A DNA stretch of 64,000 nt from JAKOWB01 sp038363005 (lineage in GTDB: Bacteria; Pseudomonadota; Alphaproteobacteria; Kiloniellales; JACOMY01). Under the pieces are notes generated by a model. The model had not been told where the DNA came from and did not search any database. It worked only from the letters and a program-made list of their open reading frames with translations. The stretch spans positions 62,001 through 126,000 of the forward strand of contig JBBQBI010000007.1 in NCBI GenBank assembly GCA_038363005.1. Reading direction: 5' to 3'. This document shows positions 35,504-43,239 of this stretch, piece by piece; the first letter of the stretch is position 1; each line of letters begins with the position of its first letter. A program made the position numbers and the translations under genes.

Positions 35504-36931
35504 ATGACCATCACGCTGAACCGCCGCGCCGACATGACGCTGGAGGCCTATCGCCGCGCCGCCTGGGGCGGCGAGGGCGTCGCCTTCGGGGCTGAGGCCA
35601 AGGCGACGATGCTGAAGGCGCGCCAGGCCTTCGACGAACTGATCGAGACCGACGACACGGTCTTCATCTACGGCGTCACCTCGGGCTATGGCCACATGGC
35701 CTCCAAGCGCCTGACGCGCGAGGAGCGCAAGGCCCAGGCACGCCGCATGCGCGGCGGCAGCGCCACCTCCTTCGGCGAGCCGCTGCCCGAGCGCGTGGCG
35801 CGCGGTATCGTCTTCGCCCGCCTGACCAACTTCCTGGAGGGCCACGCCGCCATCAGCCCGCCAATCGCCGAGGCGGTGGCCGCCATGCTGGGTGGCGACA
35901 AGCTGCCGGCGGTGCCCTGCCTGGGCAACGGCTGCCCGGGCGAGATCCAGGCCCTGGGCCACCTGTTCCGCCACGTCGCCAGCGACGACGACTTCCACGA
36001 GAAGGATTCGCTGTCGCTGATCAACGGCAGCCCCTGCGGCACCGCGCTGCTGGCCGATGGCGCCCTGGCGGCGCGCAAGCGGCTGGAGCTGGCGACGCAG
36101 ATCTTCGCGCTGTCTTTCGAGGCCTTCAACGCGCCGCTGAACCACCTGGACCCGACGCTGGACGAGCTGTGGGAGGATCCCTACGAGCGCGAGGCCCTGC
36201 AGGGGCTGCGCGGCTGGCTGGAGGGGGTGAAGACGACGGACCGCCGCTTCTACCAGGCGCCGGTATCCTGGCGCATCGTCCCGCGCATCCTGGGCTATGC
36301 CGCGCGCGCCACCGCGCAGGCGGAGGAGTGCGCCGCGATCTCGCTGAAGGCGGTGTCCGACAACCCGGTCTACATTCCGCCCACCGCCGAGCATCGGCTG
36401 GGCCGGGTCTTTTCCACCGGCGGCTATCACAACGGCAAGGCCGGCCCTTGCCTGGACAACCTGGCGGCGGCCTGGGCCGACCTGGCGCTGCTGTCGGACC
36501 GTCACACCGACAAGATGATGAACGCCAGCGTCTCGCTGCTGCCGGCCGGGCTGAAGGGCAAGGGCGAGGGCTACATGGGTGGCCTGGCCTTCGCCTCGGC
36601 CGGCTTTGCCGAACAGGCGCGGCTGGCGGCGCAGCGCACCTTCCTGCCGGGCATGGAATCCGGCGGCTACGGGCAGAACGACGTGCCGGTGCAGTACTTC
36701 CTGTCCTGGCGCAAGGAGGCCGAGGCCGGCATGTGTTTCCAGAACACCTTGGCCTTCCTGGCCGCGGTATCCAGCCAGGCGCTCTATGTCACCGACCGCC
36801 CGGCGCCGCCGAAGCTGAAGGACCTGGTCGAGGAGATCCGCACCCTGCTGCCGCCGGTCGACGACCCGCGCGTGCTAGGCGACGATGCCGCCGCGCTGGC
36901 TGAGCGTTTTGCCCGCAAGGTCTACGGCTAA
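35504..36931 (+). CDS. HAL/PAL-family ammonia-lyase homologue lacking the MIO tripeptide
   Basis: A 475-aa protein with the all-helical aromatic amino-acid lyase fold. YGVTSGYGHMASKRLT (Tyr56) matches the HAL catalytic-Tyr motif, SDNPVYIPP and FSTGGYHNGKAGP match the SDNP and GGNFHG regions, and GGYGQNDVPVQY the late active-site loop. At residues 144-146, where HAL has Ala-Ser-Gly that cyclises to the MIO cofactor, this protein has Cys-Pro-Gly (LGNGCPGEIQALGH), and the segment before NGSPCGTAL is about 20 residues shorter. It therefore cannot make MIO by the known route. ATG 35504 has GGAGGAG 9 nt upstream. It may have a different chemistry. Confidence 0.75.
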   Translation: MTITLNRRADMTLEAYRRAAWGGEGVAFGAEAKATMLKARQAFDELIETDDTVFIYGVTSGYGHMASKRLTREERKAQARRMRGGSATSFGEPLPERVARGIVFARLTNFLEGHAAISPPIAEAVAAMLGGDKLPAVPCLGNGCPGEIQALGHLFRHVASDDDFHEKDSLSLINGSPCGTALLADGALAARKRLELATQIFALSFEAFNAPLNHLDPTLDELWEDPYEREALQGLRGWLEGVKTTDRRFYQAPVSWRIVPRILGYAARATAQAEECAAISLKAVSDNPVYIPPTAEHRLGRVFSTGGYHNGKAGPCLDNLAAAWADLALLSDRHTDKMMNASVSLLPAGLKGKGEGYMGGLAFASAGFAEQARLAAQRTFLPGMESGGYGQNDVPVQYFLSWRKEAEAGMCFQNTLAFLAAVSSQALYVTDRPAPPKLKDLVEEIRTLLPPVDDPRVLGDDAAALAERFARKVYG

Positions 36932-36965
36932 GCGCCGCGCCCTCCGCGGAACCGGCCCAGCGACA

Positions 36966-37007
36966 TTGACCGGCGCGCCCTGGCACAACAGAGTGTGCGC
37001 CGGTCAA
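36966..37007. promoter_or_regulatory. Strong hairpin in the leader of the IalB gene
   Basis: TTGACCGGCGC at 36966-36976 and its exact reverse complement GCGCCGGTCAA at 36997-37007 enclose 20 nt with a further CACA/TGTG pairing. The hairpin lies 35 bp after the lyase-like stop and 17 bp before the IalB start. It could terminate the first gene or regulate the second. There is no U-tract. Confidence 0.5.
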
Positions 37008-37024
37008 GGTCCTGGGAGGTTTGC

Positions 37025-37531
37025 ATGGCGCGCCGTCTGATCTGGGGAATTCTCGCAACGCTGCTGCTGCCGGTCGTGGCGGCACAGGCCCAGGATGTCG
37101 AGACCAAGACCTTCAAGGACTGGGTGGTGCGTTGCGTGGCCACCAACAAGCCGCCCTGCACGGCGCACCAGCAGATCAGCAACGACAAGGGCCAGCAGAT
37201 CGTCTCGCTGCTGATCGGCTACAACCCGGAGGAGAAGCGCTATCCGCTGCGGGTCGAGCTGCCGCTGGGCATCGTGCTGCCGCCAGGCGTGCTGCTGAAG
37301 GTCGACGAGGCGGCCGAGTTTCCCGGCCTGGTGGTGACCCGCTGCCTGGGCAGTGGCTGCCTGGTAGAAATGCTGGCCAGCGAAGAAATGCTGACGGCCA
37401 TGCGCAAGGGCACCAAGGGCGCCTTCGTGGTGCGCACCGCCGACGGCAAGGCCGTGGCACTGGTCTTCTCGCTGGTCGGATTTTCCGCCGCGCTGGAAGA
37501 CCTGGTGGCGCGCAACACTGCGGCGAAGTAG
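37025..37531 (+). CDS. Invasion-associated locus B (IalB) family protein
   Basis: A secreted protein of 168 aa. The signal peptide LIWGILATLLLPVVAAQAQ is followed by TKTFKDWVVRCVATNKPPC, the hallmark IalB opening with WxxxC. LGIVLPPGVLLKVDE and CLGSGCLVEMLASEEMLTAM are further family blocks with a probable Cys-Cys pair. GGGAGG sits 5 nt before ATG 37025. Named after a Bartonella invasion locus, the family is broad in free-living alphaproteobacteria, so the name does not imply pathogenicity. It is convergent with the desaturase gene, with a 6-bp gap. Confidence 0.85.
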   Translation: MARRLIWGILATLLLPVVAAQAQDVETKTFKDWVVRCVATNKPPCTAHQQISNDKGQQIVSLLIGYNPEEKRYPLRVELPLGIVLPPGVLLKVDEAAEFPGLVVTRCLGSGCLVEMLASEEMLTAMRKGTKGAFVVRTADGKAVALVFSLVGFSAALEDLVARNTAAK

Positions 37532-37537
37532 CGCCGC

Positions 37538-38440
37538 TCAGCCCAGGCCGCGCCAGACCTGGCGCGTGAAGGCGACGTAGCCGGGCGCCTGGATCCGGAT
37601 CTGCTGGCCGATCAGCGCATGCAGATCCGGCAGGCGGTGGAACGGCACCGCTGGATAGGCGTGGTGCTCGACATGGAAGGGCATGTTCCAGGCCAGCCAG
37701 CGCACCGTCCGGTTGGTCAAGGTGGTCCGCGTGTTGGCCAGCATGTCGGGTACGAGCGGGCAGCCCCAGTGTTCGGCCAGCAGGTAGAGCCGCAGGAAGG
37801 GCTGCCCGAGCAGCGCCGGTAACACCCAGAGCCACAGCAGCGCGCAGCTCTGCAGCGCCAGCGAGCCAGCCAGCAGCAGCGCGATGAGGCCCAGCAGCCA
37901 GCGCGCCTCGACGACGATGCGGCGCCGCATGCGCTCGTTGGCAAAGGGCTCCGGCACCCGCGCCAACGCATGTGTGACGGCGCCGCGCGCCTGGTACAGC
38001 CAGTAGGGCAGGCCGCTGGCGTGCCAAAGATACTGCGGCCAGGTCGCCGGTCGGGGTGTCGCCAGTTCGGGATCGCGCGCCGGGTCCTGGGTCGCGGCGT
38101 GATGGGCGAAGTGAAAGGCGCGGAAGTAGTCGGGCGGCAACAGCAGCAGCAGGCCGCCCCACCAGCCGGCCAGGCTGTTCAGCCAGCGCGACCGGAAGGC
38201 GGTGCGGTGAATCGCCTCGTGCGTGGGGGCGAAGAAGGCCACCAGGACCAGGCCGTGCAGCAGCAGCGCCGGCAGCAGCAGCCACCAGACCGGGCGGGCG
38301 AACCACACCGCGGTGCCAGTCGCCGCAAAAAGGCCAAGATGCAGGCCAAAGTGAACCAACCCGCGGCGATCGCTCTTGTGCAAGAGCGGGGCCAGGGTTT
38401 GCTTGTCCAGCCGGCGGTCGAGAGCTACATCGAGATCCAT
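37538..38440 (-). CDS. Fatty acid desaturase family protein
   Basis: A 300-aa membrane-bound di-iron desaturase or hydroxylase. Three His boxes are present: THEAIHR, FHFAHHAATQ and FHVEHHAYP, with hydrophobic helices between them. ATG 38440 is chosen over an in-frame GTG at 38470 because the extra residues add nothing family-like; neither has a clear ribosome-binding site. The family includes acyl-lipid desaturases, beta-carotene ketolases and alkane hydroxylases. The short length and HVEHHAYP box fit the acyl desaturase group best. It is divergent from the secreted Pro/Ala-rich gene. Confidence 0.82.
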   Translation of the reverse strand: MDLDVALDRRLDKQTLAPLLHKSDRRGLVHFGLHLGLFAATGTAVWFARPVWWLLLPALLLHGLVLVAFFAPTHEAIHRTAFRSRWLNSLAGWWGGLLLLLPPDYFRAFHFAHHAATQDPARDPELATPRPATWPQYLWHASGLPYWLYQARGAVTHALARVPEPFANERMRRRIVVEARWLLGLIALLLAGSLALQSCALLWLWVLPALLGQPFLRLYLLAEHWGCPLVPDMLANTRTTLTNRTVRWLAWNMPFHVEHHAYPAVPFHRLPDLHALIGQQIRIQAPGYVAFTRQVWRGLG

Positions 38441-38508
38441 GGCTGGCACTCTAAGGCAGGCGTCGACCACGATTGGCAGGGATTATCAGTGTGCAGAGGA
38501 TGGTGTCG

Positions 38509-39414
38509 ATGAAGGTAATGCGCAGCTTGTTCCTGGCGGCTTGTCTGGCCGGCGGCGCGACCGCCGCCACGGCGGCCGAGCTCAACTCGCAATGCCCTGC
38601 CTATCCCGGCCAGACCCACGCGCAGATCCTGCGCGGCGTCGAGGGCCGCCTGAAGGGTGATTGGGACTTTGCCATCAAGACCACCAAGCGCTCGGCCAAG
38701 CGCCTGAAGGACAGCGGCCAGGACGCCAGCGAGGCGGAGCTCTTCGTCGCCGTGCTGACCTGCCTGCGCGACGAGGTGAAGGCCGGCCTGCACGCCGATG
38801 CCGTGGCCGAGGCGCATTCTACGCCGAAGCCCGAATACGGCACCCCGGCGCCGCCCAGCAAGGCCGACTTCTCCGGCGGCGCGGCGGTTCAGACCAATGG
38901 CCAGACCGGCGGCTTGTCGATCAGCCCGGCGCCTGCTCCAGCGCCAGCGCCTGCTGCCGCCACCACCGAGGGCATTGCCCCGCTGGCTGCCGGCTCGGCC
39001 GCGCCGACCCCGGCACCCGCACCGGCCGAGGGGGTCGCGCCGCTGCCCGCGCCCGTCAACGACCAGCCGATCGTGGTGTCCAGCGCCGGCGTGGTGCTGC
39101 CCGGAACGGCGGAATCCTATGGCCAGGCAGCCACGCAGCCCGCCCCCGCCACGACCCAGGTCGCTGCCGCGCCGCCGTCGGCGCCGGCCAATGGCGACTA
39201 CAGCGGCATGGCCTGCGCCTACTTCACCCGACCCTACGAGGAGATCATCGACGGCATCCGCCACATCAATCGCTACAACGAGGGCGAGTGGGCCTGTCAT
39301 GCCGGGACCATGTATGCCTGTATCGGTGGCGCCTGGGAGCGCAAGGGTCAATGCGAGAATTTCAACCGCTGGGAGACCCGCCTGAGCAGCACCGTCGAGG
39401 CGATTCCCCGTTAA
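38509..39414 (+). CDS. Secreted Pro/Ala-rich hypothetical protein
   Basis: A 301-aa protein of unknown function. A signal peptide (MRSLFLAACLAGGATAATAA) precedes a short folded N-terminal domain with Cys in NSQCPAYPGQT and LTCLRDEV. Residues about 120-230 are low-complexity Pro/Ala/Thr with repeats such as APAPAPAPAAATTEG, a likely flexible spacer. The C-terminal domain (YSGMACAYFTRPYEEI, EGEWACHAGTMYACIGG) has four Cys and aromatic residues, suggesting a disulfide-bonded ligand domain. It probably spans periplasm or envelope. ATG 38509 has AGAGGA upstream. Confidence 0.7.
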   Translation: MKVMRSLFLAACLAGGATAATAAELNSQCPAYPGQTHAQILRGVEGRLKGDWDFAIKTTKRSAKRLKDSGQDASEAELFVAVLTCLRDEVKAGLHADAVAEAHSTPKPEYGTPAPPSKADFSGGAAVQTNGQTGGLSISPAPAPAPAPAAATTEGIAPLAAGSAAPTPAPAPAEGVAPLPAPVNDQPIVVSSAGVVLPGTAESYGQAATQPAPATTQVAAAPPSAPANGDYSGMACAYFTRPYEEIIDGIRHINRYNEGEWACHAGTMYACIGGAWERKGQCENFNRWETRLSSTVEAIPR

Positions 39415-39497
39415 GTGATTGAATATTCATGAGAAATAGGATCTCTCCCTGAGCGCATGGCGGGCGCGCCTGCCATGCAGATCCGGCGCCTCGATAT

Positions 39498-41459
39498 TTG
39501 CTGCAACGCAGCATAGATTATCGAATCGGAAACGCCGGCCCGGTTCGGCGCGCGAGGAGTATTCTGTCACAGTCCCTGGCCCTGGAGGCCCCGCGCAGCG
39601 AGCGCGGTGGCGCGCGGCTGGCGATGACCCTGGGTGTCCTGGGTGTCGTCTATGGCGACATCGGCACCTCGCCGCTCTACGCCTTCAAGCAATCGATCCT
39701 GGCGGCTGGCGGCCTTAGTGAAGCCCATGTGCTGGGCGTGCTGTCGCTGATGATCTGGGCGCTGCTGCTGGTCGTCACGGTGAAGTACGTGCTGGTAGTG
39801 ATGCGCGCCGACAACCGGGGCGAGGGCGGCATCCTGGCCTTGACGGTGCTGGCGCTGCACAGCGCCAGCCGGCGTGGCCGGCGCCACAAGCTCCTGCTGC
39901 TGCTGGGCCTGCTGGGCGCGGCGCTGTTCTATGGCGACGGCGTGCTGACGCCGGCCATTTCGGTGCTCAGCGCGGTGGAGGGGCTGGAGATCATCGCGCC
40001 GTCGCTGGAAAGCTACGTCGTGCCGGTCGCCGTGGCGCTGCTGCTGGCGCTGTTCCTGGCGCAGCGCTTCGGTACCGCCCGCGTCGGGCTGATCTTCGGT
40101 CCGGTGATCGCGGTCTGGTTCACCGTCCTGGGCCTGCTGGGCCTGCAGCAGGTGGTGGCCCATCCGGACATCCTGCGCGCCGTCGATCCGTGCCATGGCT
40201 TGCGGCTGCTGCTGGCCGATCCTGGTCAGGCCACGGCCATCCTGGGCGCCGTGGTGCTGACGGTGACCGGCGCCGAGGCGCTCTATGCCGACCTGGGCCA
40301 CTTCGGCCGCCGCGCCATCGGCGCCACCTGGCTGCGCGTGGCGCTGCCGGCGCTGCTGTTGAACTACCTGGGGCAGGGGGCGTTGGTTCTGGCCGACCCG
40401 ACCGCGCTGGCCAATCCCTTCTATCACCTGGTGCCGGCCTGGGGCTTGGCGCCGCTGGTCGTTCTCGCCGCGCTGGCCACCATCATCGCCTCGCAGGCGG
40501 TGATTTCCGGCGCCTTCTCGCTGACCCAGCAGGCGGTGCAGCTTGGCTACCTGCCGCGGTTGCGGGTGCGCCATACCTCGGCCGACGCCAAGGGGCAGGT
40601 CTATGTGCCGCTGATCAACGGGCTGCTGCTGCTCGGCGTGCTCTTCGTCGTGCTGGCCTTCAAGTCGTCGGACGCGCTGGCCACCGCCTATGGCATCGCG
40701 GTCACCGGCACCATGACCCTGACGGCGATCCTGGCAGCGGTGGCGATGCGGGCCGTGCTGCGCTGGTCACTCTGGCTGGTGCTGCCGCTCTTCAGCCTGT
40801 TCCTGCTGGTCGACCTGCTGTTCCTTGGCGCCAACCTGACCAAGGTGGTGCAGGGGGGCTGGCTGCCGCTGGCCTTCGGCGCCTTGGTGTTCCTGGTGAT
40901 GACCACTTGGATTGCCGGCCGCCGCCGCCTGCTGCAGCGGCGCGTCGCCGGCGCCATTCCGCTGGAGGACTTCCTCGGCCTGCCCAGCGTGCCGAAGATG
41001 CGCCGCGTGCCGGGCACCGCGGTCTACCTGGTGGCCGAGCCGCGCTACACGCCCACCGCCCTGCTGCACAACCTGAAGCACAACAAGGTGCTGCACGAGC
41101 GGGTCGCGCTGCTGGCGGTGCAGGTCGAGGATGTGCCGCGCATCGCCAACGCCGAGCGCGTGACGGTCGAGCACCTGGCGCACGGCTTCCACCGCATCAT
41201 CGCGCGCTATGGCTTCCTGGAAGAACCCCACGTGCCGCGCGTCCTGGCCCTGGCCCGGGCGCAGGACCTCGACTGCGCGCCGATGGAGACCTCGTTCTTT
41301 GTCGGGCGCGAGAAAGTCGCGGTGGGCAAGGCGGCCGGCATGGCGACCTGGCGCAAGAAGCTGTTCATCCTGCTGAACCGCGCCATGCTGAACGCCACCG
41401 ACTACTTCCGCCTGCCGCCCAACCGTGTGGTCGAGCTGGGCGGGCAGATCGAGATCTAG
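39498..41459 (+). CDS. kup: Kup-type potassium uptake protein
   Basis: K+:H+ symporter of the KUP/HAK family, up to 653 aa, with about 12 membrane helices and a cytoplasmic C-terminal domain. GVVYGDIGTSPLYAFKQS, RADNRGEGGILALTVLAL, FYGDGVLTPAISVLSAVEG and YGIAVTGTMTLTAILA are family signatures. The start is unclear. TTG 39498 is the first usual start codon but has no ribosome-binding site and sits in a small hairpin (GCTGC/GCAGC, 39500-39512). GAGGAG at 39554-39559 points to a non-standard ATT (39561) or CTG (39564), and ATG 39624 would cut into helix 1. A palindrome TGAATATTCA lies at 39420-39429 upstream. Confidence 0.88.
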   Translation: MLQRSIDYRIGNAGPVRRARSILSQSLALEAPRSERGGARLAMTLGVLGVVYGDIGTSPLYAFKQSILAAGGLSEAHVLGVLSLMIWALLLVVTVKYVLVVMRADNRGEGGILALTVLALHSASRRGRRHKLLLLLGLLGAALFYGDGVLTPAISVLSAVEGLEIIAPSLESYVVPVAVALLLALFLAQRFGTARVGLIFGPVIAVWFTVLGLLGLQQVVAHPDILRAVDPCHGLRLLLADPGQATAILGAVVLTVTGAEALYADLGHFGRRAIGATWLRVALPALLLNYLGQGALVLADPTALANPFYHLVPAWGLAPLVVLAALATIIASQAVISGAFSLTQQAVQLGYLPRLRVRHTSADAKGQVYVPLINGLLLLGVLFVVLAFKSSDALATAYGIAVTGTMTLTAILAAVAMRAVLRWSLWLVLPLFSLFLLVDLLFLGANLTKVVQGGWLPLAFGALVFLVMTTWIAGRRRLLQRRVAGAIPLEDFLGLPSVPKMRRVPGTAVYLVAEPRYTPTALLHNLKHNKVLHERVALLAVQVEDVPRIANAERVTVEHLAHGFHRIIARYGFLEEPHVPRVLALARAQDLDCAPMETSFFVGREKVAVGKAAGMATWRKKLFILLNRAMLNATDYFRLPPNRVVELGGQIEI

Positions 41460-41486
41460 ACGCGCGCTCGCGTTCCGCCGTAGTGC

Positions 41487-41867
41487 TCAGGAGCGCAGGA
41501 AGGCGCCCAGGCGCCGTGCCTGAATCTGGCTGAGACCGGAGACGATGAAGGTGCCGCCGGTGATGGGCTCCATCACGCGCGGCGCCATCAGCACGTCACC
41601 GTCGAACAGGATTTCCAGGGTCTGGCCAACCAGGGCCGTAGTGAGGGCGGCGAAATCCGCCGTGGCCTCTTCCGTCAGGGCCACGCGGACACTCCAGAAG
41701 CCAACTTCATCCTCGAAGGGACTGGCGGACACGACCTGGCGCGGCCCCAGCGGCAATTCCTGGCCGCCGCCGCGCAGCAGCAGTCGCTCGCTGGCGCGGG
41801 CCGGCTGGGTCGCTGCCAGCGGCAAAGCTACGACCGCCGCCAGCAGGGCGCGGCGCGATAGCCTCAC
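41487..41867 (-). CDS. Secreted orphan SecDF P1-head-like domain protein
   Basis: A 126-aa protein starting at GTG, with a twin-Arg-like signal peptide (MRLSRRALLAAVVALPLAA). The mature part, WSVRVALTEEATADFAALTT, VGQTLEILFDGDVLMAPRV, then ITGGTFIVSGLSQIQARRLG, follows the pattern of the SecD periplasmic P1 head subdomain, but no SecD membrane part is present. The start overlaps the upstream gene stop as GTGA. A stand-alone head domain could bind unfolded exported proteins, but that is inference. Confidence 0.65.
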   Translation of the reverse strand: MRLSRRALLAAVVALPLAATQPARASERLLLRGGGQELPLGPRQVVSASPFEDEVGFWSVRVALTEEATADFAALTTALVGQTLEILFDGDVLMAPRVMEPITGGTFIVSGLSQIQARRLGAFLRS

Positions 41868-42655
41868 AGGCGGAAGAGCTTGCCGAAGCCCTTGATGCCT
41901 TCCTGGATGCCGGCCAGGCGCAACGTGTGCCAGGCCATGGCGTGGTTGGAGGAGGTCACCGGCTTGCCGAGCTCCTGCTCCAGATCTTCCACAACGTCGA
42001 CCAGACGCACCGAGGTACAGGAGACGAAGACGCCGTCGACATCGGGGTGGCTGCCCAGTTCCAGCGCCGCGGCCTTGACCGATTCGGCGGTAAGGCAGGC
42101 GACCTTGCCGTCATCCATGATGTTGAAGGAGCCCATCACCGGCACCGGATAGCCGCGGCCCTCGAAGTAGCCGCGCATCAGGTCGTTGATCTCCTGGATA
42201 TAGGGCGTCAGCAGGGCGATGCGCTTGACCCCCAGAGTCTTGAAGGCGGCGCGCGCGGCGGTTACCGGCGTCGTCACCTTGGCCTCCGGATGGGCCTTGC
42301 GCACCAGCGCGGAGACCCGCTCCTCGCCAATCACCATGGAAGCTGAGGTGCAGCCATAGGCCACCACGCCGAAGGGCTGGTTCGGCAGCAGCAGGTTGGC
42401 GGCACCGGTGATGTCGCCCTCCATGGCCTTCAGCGTCTCAGGCGTGATCTGCGAGGAGTTCATGATGCGGCTGTGGTAGAGGCCGACGCCGGCCAGGCCG
42501 CTCATGATGCGGCGCCACTCGTACTCGATGGTGAAGTCGGTCGCCAGGACGATGAGGCCCAGCCGCGCCCGGGCACTGATGCCGTGGTCGAGCTGATGCG
42601 CCATGTGGGTGCGGTTGACCATGAGCGGCGACAGCGTTTCGCGAACGTCAGGCAT
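41864..42655 (-). CDS. Maleate isomerase/arylmalonate decarboxylase-like protein
   Basis: A 263-aa enzyme of the Asp/Glu racemase superfamily. VVAYGCTSASMVIGEERV and DGVFVSCTSVRLVDVVEDLE supply the two active-site Cys used by maleate cis-trans isomerase (Cys-based isomerisation of maleate to fumarate). RIALLTPYIQEINDLMRGYF matches the central region. ATG 42655 has GGAG 7 nt upstream. It is translationally coupled to the orphan SecD-head gene, an unusual pairing. Arylmalonate decarboxylase and hydantoin racemase are alternatives. Confidence 0.75.
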   Translation of the reverse strand: MPDVRETLSPLMVNRTHMAHQLDHGISARARLGLIVLATDFTIEYEWRRIMSGLAGVGLYHSRIMNSSQITPETLKAMEGDITGAANLLLPNQPFGVVAYGCTSASMVIGEERVSALVRKAHPEAKVTTPVTAARAAFKTLGVKRIALLTPYIQEINDLMRGYFEGRGYPVPVMGSFNIMDDGKVACLTAESVKAAALELGSHPDVDGVFVSCTSVRLVDVVEDLEQELGKPVTSSNHAMAWHTLRLAGIQEGIKGFGKLFRL

Positions 42656-42748
42656 CTGGGATCTCCGGGGGGAACGCGACGACCATAGTCTAACCTAGGC
42701 TAGGCCCGCGCCGCACGCATAACCAATGCAGGTCAGCCGAATGGCGGA

Positions 42749-43129
42749 TCAATGCCCATAGGCGGTGACGATGGCCTGCACGCCACCGCTGATGGCGTCG
42801 TACTTCAAGACGATGCGGTTGAGATGACGGGCACCGCCATTGAGGTCGATCCAGCGGGTGCACTCGCCGATCCCGACCACCAGCCGCACGTCGGCGTCCT
42901 GGTGCCCGCCATTGGCAAAGAAGAAGTCGACATCGTGGAAGTTCACCGCGCGCTGCGTCACGCAGAGCTTCACGGCGGTGTAGAGCTTGCCGTTGGATAC
43001 ATCGATGGTGTCAGTGTCGCTGTGGTCGCGCACCTTGCGCGAGCCCAGGACGTCGTCGGCCAGGGCTGGCGTGGCAAGCGCTAGCGCAGTCGCCAGGACT
43101 ATGAGACCGCGATTGAATTCGCTGAGCAT
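42749..43129 (-). CDS. Small secreted protein, DUF2541/YaaI-like
   Basis: A 126-aa protein with a signal peptide (LIVLATALALATPALA). The mature sequence opens LGSRKVRDHSDTDTIDVSNG and continues with FANGGHQDADVRLVVGIG and TRWIDLNGGARHLNRIVLKY, a pattern I associate with the DUF2541 (YaaI) family of unknown function. One Cys is in KLCVTQ and one in GECTRW, a possible disulfide. ATG 43129 has GGGGAG 10 nt upstream. No operon partner is close. Confidence 0.6.
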   Translation of the reverse strand: MLSEFNRGLIVLATALALATPALADDVLGSRKVRDHSDTDTIDVSNGKLYTAVKLCVTQRAVNFHDVDFFFANGGHQDADVRLVVGIGECTRWIDLNGGARHLNRIVLKYDAISGGVQAIVTAYGH

Positions 43130-43239
43130 GTGATGGCTCTCCCCATATGGTTCGATCATCCTCTCGGAAGATAAGGGTAATCACCTGGCGACGGGCTGGA
43201 AACGCATAATTCGGCAAAAACTGGGGGGCGGCTTGCCCT

